Source: Salegentibacter sediminis
Lineage (GTDB): Bacteria; Bacteroidota; Bacteroidia; Flavobacteriales; Flavobacteriaceae
Reading direction: 5' to 3'
DNA length: 64,000 bases
Assembly: GCF_002078605.1 (NCBI RefSeq)
Contig: NZ_MSJR01000003.1
Coordinates: 62,001 to 126,000 of the forward strand
The notes below the pieces were generated by a model. That model worked only from the letters and a program-made list of their open reading frames with translations, made no database searches and had not been told where the DNA came from. This document shows positions 59,064-64,000 of the stretch, one piece after another (positions within the stretch are counted from its first letter, which is position 1; every line of letters begins with the position of its first letter). Both the position numbers and the translations under genes were made by a program.

Positions 59064-60075
59064 TATTCTCCTTATTTATACCGGGGGGACTATAGGTATG
59101 ATCAAAGATTATGATACCGGAGCCTTAAAGGCTTTTAATTTCGATGAATTACTTCAGAATATACCTGAGCTTAAGATACTCGAACATAATATTGATACCT
59201 TAAGTTTTGACGAGCCTATCGATTCTTCGAACATGGATCCCGAATGCTGGGTGCAGATTGCCGATACCATTAATTCTAATTTTGAAGAATATGATGGCTT
59301 CGTGATTCTGCACGGCAGTGATACCATGGCCTATACGGCTTCGGCACTTAGTTTTATGTTCGAAAACCTTACTAAGCCCGTGATTTTTACCGGATCCCAG
59401 CTTCCGATAGGTGATTTAAGAACCGATGCAAAAGAAAATCTCATTACCAGCATACAGATTGCCGGATTGCAAAAAAACGATAGACCTGTAATTAGTGAGG
59501 TGGGACTTTATTTTGAATATAAACTTTACCGTGCCAACCGCAGCACCAAAATAAATGCTGAACATTTTCAGGCTTTTGCTTCAATGAACCATCCACCATT
59601 GGCAGAATCCGGGGTTTATCTTTCGGTAAATTACAATGCCTTGTGGAAGCCAAATAGGAAGCAGCCTACAAAACTTCATACCAATTTTAATGATGATGTT
59701 CTTATTCTGAAAATGTTCCCGGGAATTAGTGAAAGCACCATCAGGCATATTTTGTCCAAGAAAAATTTAAAAGGAGTTGTTCTGGAAACCTATGGCAGCG
59801 GAAATGCTCCCAGCGCTCCCTGGTTTGTTAATATATTAAAAGAAAGAATCGCCGAGGGCTTATGCGTGGTAAATGTGACCCAGTGCATAGCGGGGAGTGT
59901 AAATATGGGGCAATATGAAACCAGTGTTAAGCTAAAACAGATAGGGGTGGTTTCCGGAAAAGATATTACTACAGAGGCCGCAGTCGCTAAATTAATGTAT
60001 TTATTAGGAAAAGATTTAAGCCCTGAGGTTTTTAAAACTATCTTTGAAACCTCTCTGCGAGGGGAAATGTCATAA
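59047..60075 (+). CDS. Type I (cytosolic) L-asparaginase
   Basis: This 342-residue asparaginase converts asparagine to aspartate and ammonia. The two catalytic threonine motifs are LLIYTGGTIGMIKDY near the N-terminus and VILHGSDTMAYTASALSF near residue 90. The later conserved FTGSQLPIGDLRTDAKEN is also present. No signal peptide is present, consistent with the cytoplasmic type I enzyme. The start is ATG 59047 (MKKKANILLIYTGG) or ATG 59038, three codons earlier; both overlap the acyltransferase gene, indicating coupling. Confidence 0.93.
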   Translation: MKKKANILLIYTGGTIGMIKDYDTGALKAFNFDELLQNIPELKILEHNIDTLSFDEPIDSSNMDPECWVQIADTINSNFEEYDGFVILHGSDTMAYTASALSFMFENLTKPVIFTGSQLPIGDLRTDAKENLITSIQIAGLQKNDRPVISEVGLYFEYKLYRANRSTKINAEHFQAFASMNHPPLAESGVYLSVNYNALWKPNRKQPTKLHTNFNDDVLILKMFPGISESTIRHILSKKNLKGVVLETYGSGNAPSAPWFVNILKERIAEGLCVVNVTQCIAGSVNMGQYETSVKLKQIGVVSGKDITTEAAVAKLMYLLGKDLSPEVFKTIFETSLRGEMS

Positions 60076-60147
60076 AATTAACGCCAACAACTTGATTGAG
60101 TTTAATTTTTTTTGTTATTTGGCGCACCGTTTAGAAAACGTTAAGAA

Positions 60148-60235
60148 AGAGAGGTGGCCGAGTGGTCGAAGGCGCACGCCTGGAAAGTGTGTATACGCCA
60201 AAAGCGTATCGAGGGTTCGAATCCCTTCCTCTCTG
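60148..60235 (+). tRNA. tRNA-Ser (anticodon GGA)
   Basis: The class II tRNA cloverleaf can be traced. The acceptor arms are AGAGAGG (60148-60154) and CCTCTCT (60228-60234). The D arm holds GCCGAGTGGTC. The anticodon stem is CACGC/GTGTG with loop CTGGAAA and anticodon GGA at 60182-60184. A long variable arm (TACGCC...GCGTA) and the T arm GGGTTCGAATCCC follow, with discriminator G at 60235. The 3' CCA is not encoded. It reads serine UCC/UCU codons. It lies between the asparaginase gene and the Exb/Tol operon. Confidence 0.96.
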
Positions 60236-60313
60236 CAAAATTTATAGTATTTTTATTAAAATTTTATTTTTATATCTTTAACCCTTTAACTAATTAAATT
60301 AAGACAAACAGCA

Positions 60314-61117
60314 ATGAAAAGATTATTTTCTATTTTGGTAATCGCCGCGGTGATGGTGCTAGGAGCCGGAAACCTATATGCGGCCAATAATGTGAATACA
60401 TTACCTGAGACAATTGTAAATTTTGTACAGGATGATGAGGCTGCAGCTGCCGCTGACGAGGTAGAGGAAGAAAGCCTCGGTTTTCACCAGGAACTTAAAA
60501 AACGATTTATAGAAGGGGGTCCTGCCTTTATGGGGATCGTGCTTTTATGTTTAATTCTTGGTCTGGCTGTAGCCATTGAGAGAATCATCTTTTTGAATCT
60601 TTCTACCACAAACACCAGAAAACTGGCAAAGGATGTTGAAGACGCTTTAAACAGTGGTGGAGTAGATGCTGCTAAAGAGGTATGCCGAAACACTAAAGGT
60701 CCTGTTGCTTCTATCTATTATCAGGGTCTGGATCGTGCCGATGAAAGCATTGACGCTGCAGAGAAAGCCGTAGTTGCTTATGGTGGTGTTCAAATGGGAC
60801 AATTGGAGAAAAACGTATCCTGGGTGTCTTTATTTATCGCCATTGCACCTATGCTTGGTTTCATGGGAACTGTAATTGGTATGATTACCGCCTTCGATAG
60901 AATTGAGGCTGCTGGTGATATGCAACCATCACTTGTTGCCGGAGGTATTAAAGTGGCGTTACTTACTACAGTATTTGGTTTGATCGTGGCTATTATCCTT
61001 CAAATCTTTTATAACTATATTATCGCTAAAATCGATAGCATCGTAAATGATATGGAAGATGCTTCTATTACCCTTATCGATATGTTAGTAGCTTACAAAA
61101 ACAAAAAAAGAATCTAA
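60314..61117 (+). CDS. MotA/TolQ/ExbB proton channel family protein
   Basis: This 267-residue inner-membrane subunit uses the proton gradient to energise outer-membrane processes. An N-terminal hydrophobic segment (MKRLFSILVIAAVMVLGAGN, ending near YAAN) is followed by an acidic stretch DDEAAAAADEVEEES. The three-helix TolQ core comes next: AFMGIVLLCLILGLAVAIE, then VSWVSLFIAIAPMLGFMGTVIGMITAF and GIKVALLTTVFGLIVAIILQIF. The extra N-terminal segment resembles a signal sequence, as often seen in Bacteroidota homologues. It is the first of five clustered genes. Confidence 0.92.
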   Translation: MKRLFSILVIAAVMVLGAGNLYAANNVNTLPETIVNFVQDDEAAAAADEVEEESLGFHQELKKRFIEGGPAFMGIVLLCLILGLAVAIERIIFLNLSTTNTRKLAKDVEDALNSGGVDAAKEVCRNTKGPVASIYYQGLDRADESIDAAEKAVVAYGGVQMGQLEKNVSWVSLFIAIAPMLGFMGTVIGMITAFDRIEAAGDMQPSLVAGGIKVALLTTVFGLIVAIILQIFYNYIIAKIDSIVNDMEDASITLIDMLVAYKNKKRI

Positions 61118-61131
61118 GACCAGATTAAATT

Positions 61132-61569
61132 ATGACTTTACATAAAATATTAAAATATATAGCCCTCGTTATTGGTGTTATAGGTCTTATCCTGCTTGGA
61201 AGGATCCTGGCCGAAAACGATGATGCTATCGAGGCCTCAGCCGATCTGCAGAACAGCCTTCTTGATCCGTTTATGTGGGTAGCGTATCTGGTATTAGCCG
61301 TTGTGTTGGTATTGGTAGCCTTCTTTGTAATAAAAGGCCTTTTTAAAGGAAATATCAAAAACACACTTATTTCTCTAGGGGCATTTTTAGCAGTTATTGT
61401 AATTGCATATGTGATAACCGATGGATCTGAAATGACTCTTAAAGACGGAAGTGTTCTTTCGGCGAGTGGAGCTCATTGGATAAGCGCAGGATTAGTGACT
61501 TTTTACATCCTTGCAGGAGTAGCTATTTTAGCAATGATATTCTCTGGAGTTAAAAAATTAATGAAGTAA
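61132..61569 (+). CDS. Hypothetical four-helix membrane protein in the Exb/Tol operon
   Basis: This 145-residue protein has four predicted membrane helices: YIALVIGVIGLILLGRILA (about 9-27), FMWVAYLVLAVVLVLVAFFVI (about 44-64), LISLGAFLAVIVIAYVI (about 76-92) and ISAGLVTFYILAGVAILAMIF (about 113-133). A short polar loop NDDAIEASADLQN follows the first. I recognise no family. It is 14 bases after the ExbB gene and 4 bases before the ExbD gene. A structural role in the energiser complex is possible, but that rests on position only. Confidence 0.8.
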   Translation: MTLHKILKYIALVIGVIGLILLGRILAENDDAIEASADLQNSLLDPFMWVAYLVLAVVLVLVAFFVIKGLFKGNIKNTLISLGAFLAVIVIAYVITDGSEMTLKDGSVLSASGAHWISAGLVTFYILAGVAILAMIFSGVKKLMK

Positions 61570-61573
61570 TAAT

Positions 61574-62182
61574 ATGGCAAGAAGAGATGCACCAGAAGTT
61601 AATGCCGGCTCGATGGCCGATATTGCTTTCTTGCTTCTAATCTTCTTTTTGGTAACCACAACCATTGAGACAGATAGCGGGATAAGTAGGAAACTACCCC
61701 CGTGGCAGCCAGAAGAGCAAGAGCCGCCGGTAATTAAGCAGAGAAACATCTTTACTGTACTTGTTAACCGTAATAATGAGTTACTTGTAGAAGATGAGTT
61801 TATGGAGATTGAGGAATTGCGTCAGGCAGCCTTCGAATTTTTAGATAATGGAGGGGGAGCCGGAGACGAGGCCTGTGATTTCTGTCAGGGCCCCGGTGAT
61901 CCATCTTCCTCTGTGAACCCACAGAAAGCGATTATTTCCCTGGTGAATAACCGTGGTACCGAGTATGGAACCTATATCGCAGTTCAAAATGAACTCGTAG
62001 CGGCTTATAACCAATTGAGGGATCGGGAAGCCCAACGTATGTTTGGAAAATCCTTTACCCAAATGGAAAAGGAGTATAACGATCCTAATTACACAGGAAA
62101 TAAGGATAAACTGAAAGATCAAATTGAGGTTATTAAAGATATGATACCTCAAAAGCTTTCTGAAGCAGAGCCAACAAGTTAA
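61574..62182 (+). CDS. ExbD/TolR family transporter, first copy, with CxxC periplasmic domain
   Basis: This 202-residue protein has one transmembrane helix with the functional aspartate in GSMADIAFLLLIFFLVTTTI (Asp16). A periplasmic domain follows. It contains an unusual Gly-rich insert with a cysteine pair, GGGAGDEACDFCQGPGDP (about residues 95-112), which could form a disulfide or bind metal, and it ends with a basic tail. Length is well above the usual 130-150 residues. It pairs with the second ExbD gene and with the ExbB gene of this operon. Confidence 0.9.
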   Translation: MARRDAPEVNAGSMADIAFLLLIFFLVTTTIETDSGISRKLPPWQPEEQEPPVIKQRNIFTVLVNRNNELLVEDEFMEIEELRQAAFEFLDNGGGAGDEACDFCQGPGDPSSSVNPQKAIISLVNNRGTEYGTYIAVQNELVAAYNQLRDREAQRMFGKSFTQMEKEYNDPNYTGNKDKLKDQIEVIKDMIPQKLSEAEPTS

Positions 62183-62219
62183 CAGGCCTACTAACAAAAC
62201 TTAAATTTGAGACTTAATT

Positions 62220-62702
62220 ATGTCTAAATTCAAAAAGAAAACAAACGAAGGGCAACCAGCTATTAGTACAGCATCCTTACCGGATATTGTGTTTATGCTA
62301 CTGTTCTTCTTTATGGTGGTAACCGTGATGCGCCAAAATACCTTGATGGTTAAGAATAAATTACCTTATGCCAATCAGGTTGAAAAACTGGATAAAAAGG
62401 ATTTGGTAATGTACATCTACGCCGGTAAACCGAGTCCGCGTTATCAACAGCGTTTTGGAACCGAAGCCAGAATCCAGTTGAATGATAAGTTTGCCAGTGT
62501 AAGTGAGGTGCAACAGTTTATTTATTCTGAAAGAGAGACTAAGCGTGAAGAATTGATTCCCTATTTAACTACTGCCTTAAAGGTAGATGAAGAAACAAAT
62601 ATGGGATTGGTTTCAGACATCAAACAGGAATTGAGAAAAGCTGAAGCTCTTAAAATCAATTATACCACCTTACAAGGGGATGCCTTAAGAAATATGGAAT
62701 AA
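62220..62702 (+). CDS. ExbD/TolR family transporter, second copy
   Basis: This 160-residue ExbD-type protein has the transmembrane helix ASLPDIVFMLLFFFMVVTVM with the functional Asp23-type residue in LPDIV. A compact periplasmic domain follows (KKDLVMYIYAGKPSPRYQQRF, LIPYLTTALKVDEETNMG). It shares the fold but little sequence with the copy at 61574. Two non-identical ExbD proteins in one operon suggest a heteromeric stator. It is followed by a strong terminator at 62735. Confidence 0.9.
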   Translation: MSKFKKKTNEGQPAISTASLPDIVFMLLFFFMVVTVMRQNTLMVKNKLPYANQVEKLDKKDLVMYIYAGKPSPRYQQRFGTEARIQLNDKFASVSEVQQFIYSERETKREELIPYLTTALKVDEETNMGLVSDIKQELRKAEALKINYTTLQGDALRNME

Positions 62703-62734
62703 CGGATAGTCCGTTAAATCTTTTCAAAACTGTA

Positions 62735-62777
62735 AAAACATCCTGCCTTAATTAATTTTTGGCAGGATGTTTTTTTA
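62735..62777 (+). terminator. Rho-independent terminator after the Exb/Tol genes
   Basis: AAAACATCCTGCC and GGCAGGATGTTTT are perfect arms around TTAATTAATTTTT. A run of seven T follows. The outer-membrane barrel gene lies beyond it, so that gene is probably transcribed separately. Confidence 0.9.
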
Positions 62778-62805
62778 TATTTAATAATTAAATGTATAAA
62801 TCCAG

Positions 62806-63531
62806 ATGAAGTTGGTGCGGCTTAATTTCTTCTTTCTCCTTTTCCTGCCCTTAATGCTTACTGCACAAATAAATGAACAGGAAGAAGCAAGACGAATTCC
62901 CGATACGGTGCCCTCGGTTATAGATAGTCTGTACCGCGAGGATCAGTTTTATATAGGTCTTACTTTTAACCTAATAGATCAAAAGCCTGCCTCGATTTCT
63001 CAGTCGAGTTTTTCAGGGGGACTACATCTTGGTTTTATAAGGGATTTTCCCTTGAATAAACAACGTAATATCGCAATAGGGACTGGGTTGGGCTGGTCTT
63101 TAAACAGCTTTGGTCATAATCTTTTTGTCGGACAGGCAGAGAATGGTGAAACCATCTTTAGAAGTCTTGATAAGAGCCTGGATTATGATACTAACCGATT
63201 CACTACCCAGCTTATTGAAGCTCCTGTAGAATTTAGATGGCGTACTTCTTCAGCCGAAAGCTATAAGTTCTGGCGTGTTTATACGGGCTTGAAATTTGGA
63301 TATATTTATAAATTTAAATCTAATTTTGTCCAACCTGGCAACCAAGTGGTACAATACGATCTCCCGGAATTAAACCGGTTCCGGTTGGGAGCCAATCTCA
63401 CCTTTGGTTACAACACTTTCAACTTTCATTTTTATTATAGTCTGAATCCTCTCTTTAAAGATTCCTTTGTAGATGACTCTGAAATAGGAATGCACCTCGT
63501 TCGCATAGGCTTAATGTTCTACATACTATAG
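62806..63531 (+). CDS. Outer-membrane beta-barrel protein (PorT/porin-like)
   Basis: This 241-residue protein carries the signal peptide MKLVRLNFFFLLFLPLMLTAQ. The mature part shows alternating amphipathic strands ending in aromatic residues (FYIGLTFNLIDQKPAS, SGGLHLGFIRDF, VYTGLKFGYIYKFKS, GANLTFGYNTFNFHFYYSLN). It closes with RIGLMFYIL, as expected for an 8- to 10-strand barrel. Type PorT/OmpW-like families are possible. It lies beyond the terminator of the ExbD genes but in a conserved-looking order with them. The final codons overlap the convergent PAP2-like gene by 6 bases. Confidence 0.85.
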   Translation: MKLVRLNFFFLLFLPLMLTAQINEQEEARRIPDTVPSVIDSLYREDQFYIGLTFNLIDQKPASISQSSFSGGLHLGFIRDFPLNKQRNIAIGTGLGWSLNSFGHNLFVGQAENGETIFRSLDKSLDYDTNRFTTQLIEAPVEFRWRTSSAESYKFWRVYTGLKFGYIYKFKSNFVQPGNQVVQYDLPELNRFRLGANLTFGYNTFNFHFYYSLNPLFKDSFVDDSEIGMHLVRIGLMFYIL

Positions 63532-64000
63532 CCAGAATCGCCACATAATTAACTGAGGAAGAAATCCAGCCAGGGCACCGAGTAAAAGTTCTGGTGGGGT
63601 GTGGGCCTTGTAATATAATCGGGAAGAACCTGTTAATCCACTTGCCAGCACTAAAAACAGGATGCTATAGACAAGGTTTATGCGGTAATGAATGCTTAGG
63701 CCTGCGAGGAACATTGTTATGCCGGCCAACCCCATCATATGAAGACTTATTTTTATTCTGAAAATCGAAAAAAGATAAGCCACTACCCCTGAAATTAAAA
63801 TCCCGGTGAAGTAATAGTAGAGTGCTGGATAGTTGTATACATTCAATATCTGCTTTAATATCATCAATGTTAACAGAATAAAGAAGAAAAGTGGCCACTT
63901 TCGCTCTTTTGCATTTTGCATAAAAATACTGTCTACTTTTCCGAGATTCCGAAGCAGAAAATAGAAAACAATGGGGATGAAGATAGTGAGAATAGCAATA
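63526..64000 (-). CDS. PAP2-family membrane protein, 3' part (extends beyond the right edge)
   Basis: Only the C-terminal 157 codons are visible; the reading frame stays open to base 64000, so the start lies to the right. An ATG at 63921 is internal. The C-terminal half has several membrane helices (LFFFILLTLMILKQIL, YYYFTGILISGVVAYLF, INLVYSILFLVLASGL). A PAP2-like catalytic region follows, with HMMGLAG and SSRLYYKAHTPPELLLG (SR-x5-H-x3-E). PAP2 enzymes remove phosphate from lipids such as undecaprenyl diphosphate. The final acidic residue is Glu where Asp is usual. Confidence 0.8.
   Translation of the reverse strand, partial: IAILTIFIPIVFYFLLRNLGKVDSIFMQNAKERKWPLFFFILLTLMILKQILNVYNYPALYYYFTGILISGVVAYLFSIFRIKISLHMMGLAGITMFLAGLSIHYRINLVYSILFLVLASGLTGSSRLYYKAHTPPELLLGALAGFLPQLIMWRFWL

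Noticed and set aside
60044-60247. 67-codon open frame crossing the asparaginase end and the tRNA-Ser
   Set aside because: It runs through the whole tRNA and has no protein-like features; the tRNA fold explains the sequence.

Overview
The window looks like chromosomal DNA of a member of the Flavobacteriaceae (phylum Bacteroidota). The evidence is the gene set (menaquinone-type three-subunit succinate dehydrogenase, SDR-type threonine dehydrogenase, M13 and M28 secreted peptidases, YwqK/MORN protein, a Tol/Exb locus with two ExbD genes), many lipoproteins with short lipoboxes, promoters of the Bacteroidota TTG-N20-TAnnTTTG type, and almost no Shine-Dalgarno sequences. Closeness to Gramella/Salegentibacter/Zunongwangia-like marine genera is an inference. 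There is no rRNA, prophage, insertion sequence or CRISPR array. One tRNA (Ser-GGA) is present. No gene-free stretch exceeds 300 bases; the largest gaps (about 150-250 bases) hold promoters, terminators, palindromic repeats or nothing recognisable.

Layout. 1-2611: SUF iron-sulfur assembly operon on the minus strand (sufA, sufB, a lipoprotein gene, then sufC running off the left edge). 2818-7704: thiL, a zinc-binding-like small protein, an alpha/beta hydrolase, aminopeptidase P and the cbpM-cbpA co-chaperone pair. 7894-11505: sdhCAB respiratory operon with a clear promoter and terminator. 11527-19725: methionine aminotransferase, pdeM, a TspO-like membrane protein, a flavin disulfide-type oxidoreductase, a parDE toxin-antitoxin pair and mfd. 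19877-22755: an AT-rich island of unrecognised secreted proteins, including a lipoprotein with an HExxH motif whose signal peptide is put out of frame by a 10-base C tract. The island is bracketed by a 3'-end remnant of an SDR gene (20441-20518) and the intact SDR gene (22867-23670). 23819-34963: M28 membrane peptidase, CBS protein, several small conserved proteins, a one-domain DEAD-like protein, cupin, ssb, histone-deacetylase-like protein, metG and yraN. 35023-43690: M13 peptidase, small secreted proteins, threonine dehydrogenase, cold-shock protein, ClC channel and aspS. 43919-51027: YwqK-like protein and the four-gene tetR-tolC-adaptor-RND efflux operon. 51117-60075: polyprenyl synthetase, sucA-odhB, a 37-residue membrane peptide, retropepsin-like protein, TatD, acyltransferase and asparaginase. 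60148-63531: tRNA-Ser, then ExbB-membrane protein-ExbD-ExbD and an outer-membrane barrel. A PAP2-like membrane protein runs off the right edge.

How the genes work together. SUF supplies Fe-S clusters to enzymes such as SdhB; sdhCAB and sucA-odhB are two consecutive parts of the TCA cycle. Much of the rest concerns the envelope: peptidases, lipoproteins, RND export and the proton-driven Exb/Tol energiser. The most unusual element is the 19.9-22.8 kb island with its apparently switchable (or mis-sequenced) lipoprotein metalloprotease-like gene. Short dispersed inverted repeats sit in at least six intergenic gaps, one of them inside the sdh operon.
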